The notes under the pieces were generated by a model, which searched no databases, had not been told where the DNA came from, and saw only the letters and a program-made list of their open reading frames with translations. The position numbers and the translations under genes are program-made. A DNA stretch of 48,060 bases from Candidatus Neomicrothrix sp. UBA2983 (GTDB lineage Bacteria > Actinomycetota > Acidimicrobiia > Acidimicrobiales > MedAcidi-G1): contig DEAL01000002.1 in assembly GCA_002346745.1 (NCBI GenBank), forward strand, positions 1 through 48,060, written 5' to 3'. Positions 30,824-39,261 of this stretch are shown in pieces (within the stretch, counting starts at the first letter, position 1; each line of letters opens with the position of its first letter).

Positions 30824-32113
30824 ATGACCATCCGCCCACGGACACCGGTGAGCACCGGCTCCGAGCCGTACATCGTCGTCTCCTCCGACACCCACGCCGG
30901 CTTGCAGTGTGAGGAGTACCGGCCCTATCTCGAGTCGTCCCTCCACGAGGAGTTCGACGCCTACGTGGCTGAACGCCATGAGCACCGGCGCGTCCAGGAG
31001 GAACTGAACGCCGAGTACATCGAGGAGTGGGAGGGCGAGAACGCCGACGGGCTGCTCGGCGCCTACGACCCCGACGTCCGCGACCGCGTGCTCGACGCCG
31101 ACGGTGTGGCCGGCGAGATCATCTTCGCCGACGGCGACGCCGTCACCGGCCAAGAGTCGCCCCCCTTCGGCGCCGGCCTCGCCGCCGGCCAGATCACCGA
31201 TTCCCGCCAGGCCTTCGGCGGCGCCCGGGCCCACAACCGCTGGCTGGAGGAGTTCTGCGCGACCAACCCGGTACGGCGCGCCGGCGTGGCCCTCGTGCCC
31301 ATCACCCACGACGTCGACGCGGCCGTCCGCGAAATCGAGGCGCTGGCGGGCAGGCCCGGCATCCACGGGATCATGATCCCGACCATGTGGCACGGCTTCC
31401 CTGCCTACGGCAGCGACCACTACGATCGCGTGTGGGCGGCCTGCGCCGAGACCGGACTGGTCGTCCACACCCACTCCGGCGAGGCCGACTTCGACGCCTA
31501 CGGCGAGAACGTCGCCATGTACGTCAGCGAGGTCCCGTTCTGGACCCACCGGGCTCTCTGGCAGTTGCTCTTCTCCGGCAAGTTCGACCAGTTCCCGGGA
31601 CTCCGGTACTGCGTCGTCGAGTGCGGCTCCTACTGGATCGGCGACCTGCTCTGGAAGACCGATGTCAACTTCGGCGCCAGCTGGAAGATCAAGAAGATGG
31701 GGTCCCGGATGAAGGGCCTCCTGTCCCGTCTGCCGTCCGAGTACTTCGGCGAGAACGTCTTCATCGGCGCCTCCACCATGTCCAAGGAGGAGATCCGGCG
31801 CCGCCACGTGAACGGCATCGACGCCCTCATGTGGGGCACCGACTACCCGCATCCGGAAGGCTCCTGGCCCAACACCATGACGCGCCTCAAGTCGGACTTC
31901 GCCGACGCCTCCATCGAGGACACCCGGATGCTGCTGGGCCTCAACGCCGTCGACTGCTACGGCCTCGACCTCGACGGGCTCACCGACGTGGCCGCCGGCA
32001 TCGGACCGACCCCGTCCTCGCTCGGCCAGGACCCGGACCTGCGCACGCCCGCCGACGCCACGCGCACGGCCCGCTGGTGGCTGGCCGAGTACAACTGCAC
32101 GATGCAGTACTGA
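30824..32113 (+). CDS. Amidohydrolase-family (amidohydro_2) metal-dependent hydrolase/decarboxylase, paralogue 1
   Basis: 429 aa. TIM-barrel metal-site motifs are VSSDTHAGLQ near the start, VHTHSGEADFDAYG mid-way and WGTDYPHPEGSWP near the end, with the last Asp as catalytic base. The family includes hydrolases and non-oxidative decarboxylases of aromatic and small acids; the substrate is unknown. The ATG has AAGGAG. Co-directional with paralogue 2 (11-bp gap) and the SDR, and divergent from TetR. Confidence 0.85.
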   Translation: MTIRPRTPVSTGSEPYIVVSSDTHAGLQCEEYRPYLESSLHEEFDAYVAERHEHRRVQEELNAEYIEEWEGENADGLLGAYDPDVRDRVLDADGVAGEIIFADGDAVTGQESPPFGAGLAAGQITDSRQAFGGARAHNRWLEEFCATNPVRRAGVALVPITHDVDAAVREIEALAGRPGIHGIMIPTMWHGFPAYGSDHYDRVWAACAETGLVVHTHSGEADFDAYGENVAMYVSEVPFWTHRALWQLLFSGKFDQFPGLRYCVVECGSYWIGDLLWKTDVNFGASWKIKKMGSRMKGLLSRLPSEYFGENVFIGASTMSKEEIRRRHVNGIDALMWGTDYPHPEGSWPNTMTRLKSDFADASIEDTRMLLGLNAVDCYGLDLDGLTDVAAGIGPTPSSLGQDPDLRTPADATRTARWWLAEYNCTMQY

Positions 32114-32124
32114 GGAGGACCGAC

Positions 32125-33444
32125 ATGTTCGACCCGGTCACGGTCCCCGAGACCGACCACCACATCGTCATCTCGGCCGACAGCCACTGCGGCGCCGACC
32201 TGCGCGGCTACCGGTCCTACCTGGAGGCGAAGTACCACAACGACTTCGACCGCTGGGTGGGCGAGGTCGAGGCCGAGCACGCCCGCATCGAGTCGGCGTT
32301 CAAGGACAGCGACCGCTCGCCACGAAACGTCGGCGTGGACGGCGACCCGGTCCTCGACGCCGACCGCAACTTCTCGAGCGAGCGCCGACTCCGCGAGCAG
32401 GAGGAGGACGGCGTCGTCGCCACCGTCCTGTTCCCCAACACCCAGCCGCCGTTCGCCCCGCTGGCCGCCACCTCGTTCGAGGCACCCGGCTACTCGGCCG
32501 ACATCGAGCATCGGTGGGCGGGCCTGCGGGCGCACAACCGCTGGCTGCGTGACTTCATCTCCGAGGCGCCGGAGCGCCGGGCTGGCATCGCCCAGATCTT
32601 CCTTGGCGACGTCGAGGGGTCGGTCGCCGAGATCGAGTGGGCCGCCGAGAACGACTTCCGCGGCGGGATCCTCCTGCCCGGCGCACCCCCCGGCTCGCCG
32701 TTCGAGCCCCTCTACGCCAGGAGCTACGAGCCCATCTGGGCGGCGGCCGCCGCCAACGGGATGCCTGTCAACCACCACTCGGGCGGTGCCACCCCCGACT
32801 TCGGCAACCACTTCCCGGCGTCCCTGGCGATGTTCATGCTGGAGGTCACCTGGTGGAGCCACCGGGCGCTGTGGCACCTCATGTTCTCCGGTGTGTTCGA
32901 GCGCCATCCCGACCTGCAGTTCGTCAACACCGAGACCGGCACGGCCTGGGTGCCCGACGAACTGGCCCGCCTCGACTCGTTCTACGACCGGATGAAGCAC
33001 TCGAAGTACGGCTCCGAGTCGGTGTTCGGCGGCATGGCGGTCGCCGGCATGTCGCTCACGCCCAGCGAGTACTGGCAGCGCCAGTGCCACATCGGCGCCA
33101 GCTTCCTGCGTCCGACCGAGGTGCACCTGGCCGCCGAGATCGGCATCGACAACGTCATGTGGGGCTCCGACTACCCGCACATCGAGGGCTCGCACCCGCA
33201 CACCCGCGAGCACCTGCGCCTCACGTTCGCCGACCGTCCGGTGGACGAGGTCGTCAAGGTGCTGACCGCCAACGTGGCCCGGCTCTACCGGTTCGACCTC
33301 GAGGCACTGCTGCCGCTGGCCGAGCGGTTCTGCCCGACCAGGGCCGAGGTCGCCACGCCGATCGACTACAGCGAGATCCCCGACCGGGCCAAGGGCTGCC
33401 CCGGGATGGCGCCGCAGAACCAGACCCAGGCGAACGCCGCGTGA
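32125..33444 (+). CDS. Amidohydrolase-family metal-dependent hydrolase, paralogue 2
   Basis: 439 aa and similar along its length to the preceding gene. Its metal motifs are ISADSHCGADLRGY, VNHHSGGATPDFG and WGSDYPHIEGSHPHTREH. LRAHNRWLRDF matches ARAHNRWLEEF in paralogue 1. The ATG follows GAGGAGG. The two copies probably arose by tandem duplication and may act as separate steps or as a hetero-oligomer. The stop overlaps the SDR start as GTGA. Confidence 0.85.
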   Translation: MFDPVTVPETDHHIVISADSHCGADLRGYRSYLEAKYHNDFDRWVGEVEAEHARIESAFKDSDRSPRNVGVDGDPVLDADRNFSSERRLREQEEDGVVATVLFPNTQPPFAPLAATSFEAPGYSADIEHRWAGLRAHNRWLRDFISEAPERRAGIAQIFLGDVEGSVAEIEWAAENDFRGGILLPGAPPGSPFEPLYARSYEPIWAAAAANGMPVNHHSGGATPDFGNHFPASLAMFMLEVTWWSHRALWHLMFSGVFERHPDLQFVNTETGTAWVPDELARLDSFYDRMKHSKYGSESVFGGMAVAGMSLTPSEYWQRQCHIGASFLRPTEVHLAAEIGIDNVMWGSDYPHIEGSHPHTREHLRLTFADRPVDEVVKVLTANVARLYRFDLEALLPLAERFCPTRAEVATPIDYSEIPDRAKGCPGMAPQNQTQANAA

Positions 33445-34358
33445 GCGCGGCGTCGAACGGCGCCCTGGCGCCGCTGGAGGTCGAAGGCGCGGTCGCGGTC
33501 GTCACGGGTGGCGCCAACGGCATCGGGAAGGGCATCGTGCGGGCGCTGCTCGGACGCGGCGCCACGGTCGTCATCGCCGACATCGAGGAGCCCGTGCTGG
33601 ACGCCGCCGTGGCCGAGCTGGCCGCTGAGTTCGGCGAAGGCACCGTGTCAGGATTCCGCACCGACGTCAGTGACGAGCACTCGGTCGAGGCGCTGGCCGA
33701 GCACGTCTTCGCCACCCACGGCCGCTGCAACCTGCTGTTCAACAACGCCGGGGTCGGTTCCGGCGGCGGCGGCAAGGCATGGGCCAACGAGCCCAACGAC
33801 TGGAAGTGGTGCTTCGGCGTCAACGTGTTCGGCACCGCCCACGGCGTCATCTCCTTCGTGCCCCGCATGATCGAGTCGGGCCAGCCCGGCCACGTGGTCA
33901 ACACGTCGTCGGGCGACGGCGGCTTCGCCCCGGTGCCGATGGCGTCCGTGTACGCCTCCAGCAAGGCGGCGGTGTCGTGCCTCACCGAGGCCCTCCAGCA
34001 CCAACTGGCGGCCGAGGCCGACGGGATCGGGGCGTCGGTCTTCTACCCGTCGGGCGGGCTCATGGACACGGGCCTGTTCACCTCGCAACGCAACCGGCCC
34101 GAGCACCTCGAGCGGGTGCGCGGCGGCACCGGCCGGGCCTCCATGACCTTCAGGCAGATGAAGGAGCTGCTGGAGAAGGCCGGCCGGGACGTGAAGGTCG
34201 CCGACCTCGACGAGCTGGGCGAGTTCGTCGTGGACTGCGTGGTCGAGCGACGCTACGTGATCGCCCGCGACCTCGAGCACACCGTCGACCTGCTCCACCG
34301 GCGGGCCGACGCCATCGGCCGCTTCGAGGTGCCGCCCCACCACGACATGGGCATCTAG
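33441..34358 (+). CDS. Short-chain dehydrogenase/reductase
   Basis: 305 aa. The Rossmann motif is VVTGGANGIGKGIV, with LFNNAGVGSGGGG and the catalytic YASSK (SVYASSKAAVSCL) preceded by the Ser of NTSSGDG. It reduces or oxidises an alcohol/ketone with NAD(P). The GTG start overlaps the stop of hydrolase paralogue 2. Third gene of the operon; pathway unknown. Confidence 0.88.
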   Translation: MSAASNGALAPLEVEGAVAVVTGGANGIGKGIVRALLGRGATVVIADIEEPVLDAAVAELAAEFGEGTVSGFRTDVSDEHSVEALAEHVFATHGRCNLLFNNAGVGSGGGGKAWANEPNDWKWCFGVNVFGTAHGVISFVPRMIESGQPGHVVNTSSGDGGFAPVPMASVYASSKAAVSCLTEALQHQLAAEADGIGASVFYPSGGLMDTGLFTSQRNRPEHLERVRGGTGRASMTFRQMKELLEKAGRDVKVADLDELGEFVVDCVVERRYVIARDLEHTVDLLHRRADAIGRFEVPPHHDMGI

Positions 34359-34366
34359 TCCCCGGC

Positions 34367-34372
34367 TACGTT
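34367..34372 (+). promoter_or_regulatory. Putative leaderless -10 element (TACGTT)
   Basis: TACGTT is followed after 7 nt by ATG 34380 without any ribosome site. The spacing is the same as for two other genes in the window. Confidence 0.5.
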
Positions 34373-34379
34373 CCCGGGC

Positions 34380-36347
34380 ATGCGGAACCTCTGGGACGAG
34401 GCGGACTGCGGGTCGGACGACGCCCTGCACTGCTGCGTCTACGGGTCGCGGCTGCTTGGCGGCGACCGCTCGCTGGTGCTGCACGGCGGCGGCAACACGT
34501 CGGTCAAGGCCGACTGGGCGGACATCACGGAACGCAGCGTCGAGGCGCTGTACGTGAAGGGGTCGGGGTGGGACCTGGCCTCGATCGAGGTCCCGGGCTT
34601 CACGCCGCTGCCCATCGACCGGCTCCACGACCTGCTGGCGCTGGACGCCCTCAGCGACGCCGACATGATGGGCGAGCTCGCGGCGGCCCGGCTGCGCCAC
34701 GACGCCCCGCAGCCGTCGGTCGAGACGCTGCTCCACGCCTACCTTCCTCACCGGGCGGTGCAGCACAGCCACGCCGACGTGATCCTCGGGCTCACCAACG
34801 TGGCCGACGCCGAGGACACGCTGGCTGAGGTGTACGGCGACGACGTCGTGGTGGTGCCCTACGTGATGCCGGGCTTCGACCTGGCCAAGGCGGTGCAGGC
34901 CTGCTGGGACGAGCAGGCCCACGAGGGCACGGTCGGCATGGTGCTGCGCCATCACGGCCTGTTCACCTTCGGCGACACGACGCGGGAGGCGTACGCCCGC
35001 CACGTCGACCTGATCTCCCGGGCCGAGGCGTTTCTCGACCGGGTGGCCCCCCACGAGCCGCCGGCGCCGTCCGAGGCGGCCGAGGTCGTGCTCACCGAAC
35101 TGGCCGACCTGCGCCGGTCGCTGTCGGCGGCGGCGGGCCGGCCGATGGTGGTGTCCCGCCACCACGACGACTCGATCGGGCGGTTCGTGGCCCGCCCCGA
35201 CCTGGCCGACCTGGCTGGGCGGGGACCGCTCACCCCCGACCACGTGATCCGCACCAAGCGCACGCCGATGGTCGGCCGCGACGTCGACGGGTTCGTCGCC
35301 GCCTACGGCGAGTACTTCGCCCGCAACGGGTCGCGCAGCGACGACGACCTCGCGATGCTGGACCCGGCGCCCCGGGTGGTGCTCGACCCCGGGTACGGGA
35401 TGCTCACCGTCGGCGCCACGCCCAAGGACGCCGACATCGCCGCCGACATCTACCGCCAGACCATCCCGGTGCTGGAGCGCCTCGAGGACGGACGTGGCGG
35501 CTACGTGGCGCTCGAGGAGGGCCACCTGTTCGACTGCGAGTACTGGGACCTCGAGCAGGCCAAGTTGCGGCGGGCGGGGGCGCCGCGGGAGCTGGCCGGC
35601 CAGGTCGCCGTGGTCACCGGGGCGGCGTCGGGTATCGGCCGGGCGTGTGCCGCCGAGCTTCTGGATCGCGGCGCCGCCGTGGTGGGCGTCGACCTGTTTC
35701 CGGCGGTGGCCGACGCCTTCGCCGGGCCGGCCTGGCTGGGGGTGACCGCCGACGTGTCCGACCACGCCGCCCAGGCGGACGCCCTCCGGGCGGGCGTCGA
35801 GCGCTTCGGCGGCCTCGACGTCCTCGTGGTGGGCGCCGGGGTGTTCCCGGGCAGCTCGCCGGTCGACGGTCTCGACCTCGACGCCTGGCGGCTCACGCTG
35901 TCGGTCAACGTCGACTCGGTTGCGGCCCTGTTCCGGGATGCCGCCCCGCTGCTGTTCCGGTCACCGGTCGGGGGTCGGGTGGCGGTCATCGCCTCCCGCA
36001 ACGCCACCGCCCCCGGCAAGGGGGCCGCCGCCTACTCGACGTCGAAGGCGGCCCTGACGCAGCTGGCAAGGGTGGCGGCCCTCGAGTGGGCCGAGCACGG
36101 CGTGCGCGTCAACGTCGTGCATCCCGACAACGTGTTCGACACGGCGCTGTGGACCGACGAACTGGTCGCCCAGCGGTCCGCCGCCTACGGGATGACCCCC
36201 GAGGAGTACAGGCGCCGGAACCTGCTCGGCATGGAGGTCGGCGCCGCCCACGTGGCGACGACCGTGGCCGAGCTCTGCTCCGACCGTTTCGGCGCCACCA
36301 CCGCCGCCCAGGTCCCGATCGACGGCGGCAGCGAGCGGACGATCTGA
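34380..36347 (+). CDS. Bifunctional class II aldolase / short-chain dehydrogenase
   Basis: 655 aa. A class II aldolase domain at about residues 1-370 has a zinc site with HSHAD (about 134-138) and LRHHGLFTFG. An SDR domain at about 405-655 has VVTGAASGIGRACAAELLDR and YSTSKAALTQL, preceded by VIASRNA with the catalytic Ser. This is the architecture of rhamnulose-phosphate aldolase/lactaldehyde dehydrogenase fusion proteins (YuxG/RhaD type). No rhamnose kinase or isomerase genes are present, so the sugar is unassigned. A -10-like TACGTT precedes the ATG. Confidence 0.88.
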   Translation: MRNLWDEADCGSDDALHCCVYGSRLLGGDRSLVLHGGGNTSVKADWADITERSVEALYVKGSGWDLASIEVPGFTPLPIDRLHDLLALDALSDADMMGELAAARLRHDAPQPSVETLLHAYLPHRAVQHSHADVILGLTNVADAEDTLAEVYGDDVVVVPYVMPGFDLAKAVQACWDEQAHEGTVGMVLRHHGLFTFGDTTREAYARHVDLISRAEAFLDRVAPHEPPAPSEAAEVVLTELADLRRSLSAAAGRPMVVSRHHDDSIGRFVARPDLADLAGRGPLTPDHVIRTKRTPMVGRDVDGFVAAYGEYFARNGSRSDDDLAMLDPAPRVVLDPGYGMLTVGATPKDADIAADIYRQTIPVLERLEDGRGGYVALEEGHLFDCEYWDLEQAKLRRAGAPRELAGQVAVVTGAASGIGRACAAELLDRGAAVVGVDLFPAVADAFAGPAWLGVTADVSDHAAQADALRAGVERFGGLDVLVVGAGVFPGSSPVDGLDLDAWRLTLSVNVDSVAALFRDAAPLLFRSPVGGRVAVIASRNATAPGKGAAAYSTSKAALTQLARVAALEWAEHGVRVNVVHPDNVFDTALWTDELVAQRSAAYGMTPEEYRRRNLLGMEVGAAHVATTVAELCSDRFGATTAAQVPIDGGSERTI

Positions 36348-36353
36348 GGGCAG

Positions 36354-37274
36354 TCAGCCGGCGGCCACCACCGCGGCGGCGACCACGACGTCCTCGACGG
36401 CTAGGCCCACGGACTTGAAGAGGGTGACCTCGTCGCCCGACGTGCGGCCGACCTGCCCGGTGGCCAGTTCGGCCAGGTCGCCGGCGATCCGGTCGAACGA
36501 CCAGGTGCCGGCCGCGGCGTGGATCAGCTCGCCCGCCTCCTCGGCGGCCGCCGCCCGCTCGTCCACGAACACCGAGGCGGCGGCCACCAGGTCGTCGTCG
36601 ACCTCCCGGCGGGCCGTCGAGTAGGAGCCCACCAGGTTCACGTGGGTGCCGGGCCGCACGGCGTCGCTGGCGACGACCGGCTGGGTCGACGACGTGCACC
36701 CGCACACCACGTCGCAGGCGGCGGCCGCGCCGGCTGGAGCGGCGTTGACAGGCCGGCCTCCGGCGTCGACCGAGGCGGCGAACGCCTCGCCCTGTTCCGG
36801 GGTGCGGCCACACACGACGACCGACTCGATGTCGGGCCGCACGGCCAGGATCGCCTCGACGTGGCCGGCGGCCTGGACGCCGGTCCCGAAGATCCCGAGG
36901 GTGCGCACGTCGGGTCGGGCCAGCACGTCGGTCGCCAAGGCCGACGCCGCCGGCGTGCGCAGGGCCGTGAGCGCTGACCCGTCGAGTGTCGCCAGGGGTA
37001 CGCCGGTCTCACGATCACAGAACAGGTAGTGGCCGTGGATCAACGGCAGCCCGCGGGAGGGGTTGTCCGACACGACCGTCACGATCTTGACGCCGATCCC
37101 GGTCGGGGCGACCGCCGGCATCATCAGCAGGTCGTCGGCCGGGCCCAGGGACACCTGCCGGCGGGGGTGCAGGTCCCCGAGGTCGCGAAAGGCGGCACGC
37201 AGGACCTCGACGGCGTCGGCCATCGGGACGGCGGCCACGATGGCCTCGGCGTCGAAGTGCGGTAGGGCGGTCAT
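36354..37274 (-). CDS. Ornithine cyclodeaminase / mu-crystallin family protein
   Basis: 306 aa. The NAD-binding Rossmann motif is LGIFGTGVQAAGHVEA, with VVVCGRTPEQGEAFA. PGTHVNLVGSYSTARREVDD and LFKSVGLAVEDVVVA are typical of the family. Members act as ornithine cyclodeaminase, delta1-pyrroline-2-carboxylate reductase or related imine reductases. The ATG overlaps the stop of the racemase-family gene, so a proline or hydroxyproline pathway role is more likely than ornithine (inference). Confidence 0.85.
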   Translation of the reverse strand: MTALPHFDAEAIVAAVPMADAVEVLRAAFRDLGDLHPRRQVSLGPADDLLMMPAVAPTGIGVKIVTVVSDNPSRGLPLIHGHYLFCDRETGVPLATLDGSALTALRTPAASALATDVLARPDVRTLGIFGTGVQAAGHVEAILAVRPDIESVVVCGRTPEQGEAFAASVDAGGRPVNAAPAGAAAACDVVCGCTSSTQPVVASDAVRPGTHVNLVGSYSTARREVDDDLVAAASVFVDERAAAAEEAGELIHAAAGTWSFDRIAGDLAELATGQVGRTSGDEVTLFKSVGLAVEDVVVAAAVVAAG

Positions 37275-38269
37275 CGCAGCAGGAACCCGAGTCCGACGGG
37301 ATCGTCGGGATCGAGGACGAACGTGGACGTGGCGTGGCGGTGGGCCGACCCCTCGACGCTGGTGGTGACCCGGTCGCCGTCGACCGACTCGATGCGTCCC
37401 AGGAACGTGCCGCCGGCCAGGCCCAGGTGGTGGAGGCCGTCGCCCACGTCGAGTTGGCCGTGGTGGTGGAGCAGTGCCAGCCGGGCCGAGGTGCCCGAGC
37501 CACAGGGTGACCGGTCGACCTGGCCGTCGGCGAAGACCGTGACGTTGCGCTGGCACCGCGGGTCGTCGCCGGGGGTCTCGTGGAGGATCGTGCCGTAGCA
37601 GCCCGAGAGCCGGTCGTCGTCGGGGTGCTCGATCGACGAGTGGCCGGCGAGGGCCGCCTTGACCTGTCGGCCGAGCGCGATCAGGTCGTCGACGTGGGCG
37701 GCGGTGGCGTCCACGTCGAGGTCGTCGACGGCCACCGAGGCATAGAAGGCGCCGCCGAACGCCACGTCCACGTCGAGGGTGCCGTGGTTGGTGTCGACCT
37801 CGAGGCCAATGGCCGACACGAAGGACGGCACGTTCATGAACCGCACCGCCGTGGGCCGACCGTCGATCAGCGTGGCGGTGGTGGGCAGGCGTCCCGACGG
37901 CACGTCGACCACCACATCGACCCGCTCGGCGTCGTCAGGCACGTCGACGAGGCCGGTGTCGACCGCCCAGGCCACGAGGGCGATCGTGCCGTGCCCGCAG
38001 GCGGTGCTGAAGCCGTCCTTGTGCCAGAACACGACCCCCAGGTCACCACCGGCATCGTCGGGCGGGACGACGAAGCCGCCGTACATGTCGCTGTGGCCCC
38101 GTGGTTCGCTCACGAGGAACCGGCGCAGGTCGTCGAGGTTGGCCTGCGCCCAGGAACGCCGGTCCAGCACTGTTGCCCCCTCCATCGGACCGACGTCGAG
38201 GATCCGGAATGGCTCGCCGGCGGCGTGCCAGTCATCGGAGGTGAGGGTCTCGCCCGGCCCCGGGATCAC
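37271..38269 (-). CDS. Proline racemase family protein, probable hydroxyproline epimerase
   Basis: 332 aa. Both catalytic cysteines are present: TACGHGTIALVAW and DRSPCGSGTSARLALL. Two Cys points to a racemase or 4-hydroxyproline 2-epimerase; trans-3-hydroxyproline dehydratases have Thr in the second place. Translation of the next gene is coupled by ATGA. Together they suggest degradation of proline-type amino acids. It is divergent from the dioxygenase gene across about 60 bp. Confidence 0.88.
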   Translation of the reverse strand: MIPGPGETLTSDDWHAAGEPFRILDVGPMEGATVLDRRSWAQANLDDLRRFLVSEPRGHSDMYGGFVVPPDDAGGDLGVVFWHKDGFSTACGHGTIALVAWAVDTGLVDVPDDAERVDVVVDVPSGRLPTTATLIDGRPTAVRFMNVPSFVSAIGLEVDTNHGTLDVDVAFGGAFYASVAVDDLDVDATAAHVDDLIALGRQVKAALAGHSSIEHPDDDRLSGCYGTILHETPGDDPRCQRNVTVFADGQVDRSPCGSGTSARLALLHHHGQLDVGDGLHHLGLAGGTFLGRIESVDGDRVTTSVEGSAHRHATSTFVLDPDDPVGLGFLLR

Positions 38270-38331
38270 GCCGGCACCCTAGTGGTGGTCCGGGCGGCGC
38301 CCGGGAGCCGGTGAGCGGGCATGATGCGCCG

Positions 38332-39204
38332 ATGGGCACCGCCCCGTTCACCCTCACCGACGACCAGCAGGCGGACTTCGACGCCGACGGGTTCGTGCTG
38401 GTTGAGGGCCTGCTCGACCCGGGCCTGCTCGACCTGCTGCACGAGGCGTTCGACCGGGTCTTCCGCGGTGAGTTCGCGACCGGCGTCGCTCCCGACGAGG
38501 TCAACTGGCAGGAGGGCGACGACCCGACTCTGACCCGCCAGGTCTGCAACGGCTGGCGGGCCGACCCGCTGATTGCATCGATCGTGCTGCGGGCCGACCT
38601 GGGCGAGGCGCTGGCGCGGCTGGCCGGCTGGTCGGGGGCGAGGATCGTCCAGGACAACCTGCTCTGGAAGCCGGTGGGAGCCCGGTCGCTCGGCTTCCAC
38701 CGGGACAACGGCTACCTGCCGTGGTACCGCCCCCGGGAGATGGCCACCTGCTGGATCGCCCTCGACGACACCTCGTCCGCCGGCGGCACCGTCGAGTTCG
38801 CCCGCGGCTCCCATCGGTGGCCGATCGGCGACGACCCGGACGTCGAGTTCCACGCCCCCGCCGACCACCGGGCCCCCCTGGTCGAGGCGTCCACCGCCCA
38901 TGGAGTCGACCTGGACCTGGCCCCCGTCGAGGTGCCGGCCGGCGGCGGCTCGTTCCACCACGGGTGGACCTGGCACGGCTCCGGTCCGAACACCGGCGAT
39001 GCCCACCGGCGGGCACTGGTCCTGCACTGCGCCACCAGCGAGACCCGCTACCACCGACCCGGCTTCGGAGAGGGCAATGGTCCCGTGTACTCCCGGTACG
39101 CCGCTCCCGACGACGACGCCATGCCCGAGGCGCACTTTCCGATCCTCTGGCGGGAGGACGGCTACCGGACACCCGGGCTGCCGGAGCCGCCGTCCGCAAG
39201 CTGA
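38332..39204 (+). CDS. Phytanoyl-CoA dioxygenase (PhyH) family Fe(II)/2-oxoglutarate oxygenase
   Basis: 290 aa. The iron ligands are visible in FHRDNGYLPWY (His-x-Asp) and HHGWTWHGSGPN (distal His), with RRALVLH supplying the 2-oxoglutarate Arg. It hydroxylates a small substrate; no CoA-binding requirement can be seen. ATG 38332 was chosen by position; GTG 38311 in the same frame is an alternative. Divergent from the epimerase/cyclodeaminase pair and upstream of the Mrp operon. Confidence 0.87.
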   Translation: MGTAPFTLTDDQQADFDADGFVLVEGLLDPGLLDLLHEAFDRVFRGEFATGVAPDEVNWQEGDDPTLTRQVCNGWRADPLIASIVLRADLGEALARLAGWSGARIVQDNLLWKPVGARSLGFHRDNGYLPWYRPREMATCWIALDDTSSAGGTVEFARGSHRWPIGDDPDVEFHAPADHRAPLVEASTAHGVDLDLAPVEVPAGGGSFHHGWTWHGSGPNTGDAHRRALVLHCATSETRYHRPGFGEGNGPVYSRYAAPDDDAMPEAHFPILWREDGYRTPGLPEPPSAS

Positions 39205-39261
39205 CCTGTCGCGTCGTTCGAAATGTCGGGGCCTTCACGGGCCAGCGACCACACTGGCGCT

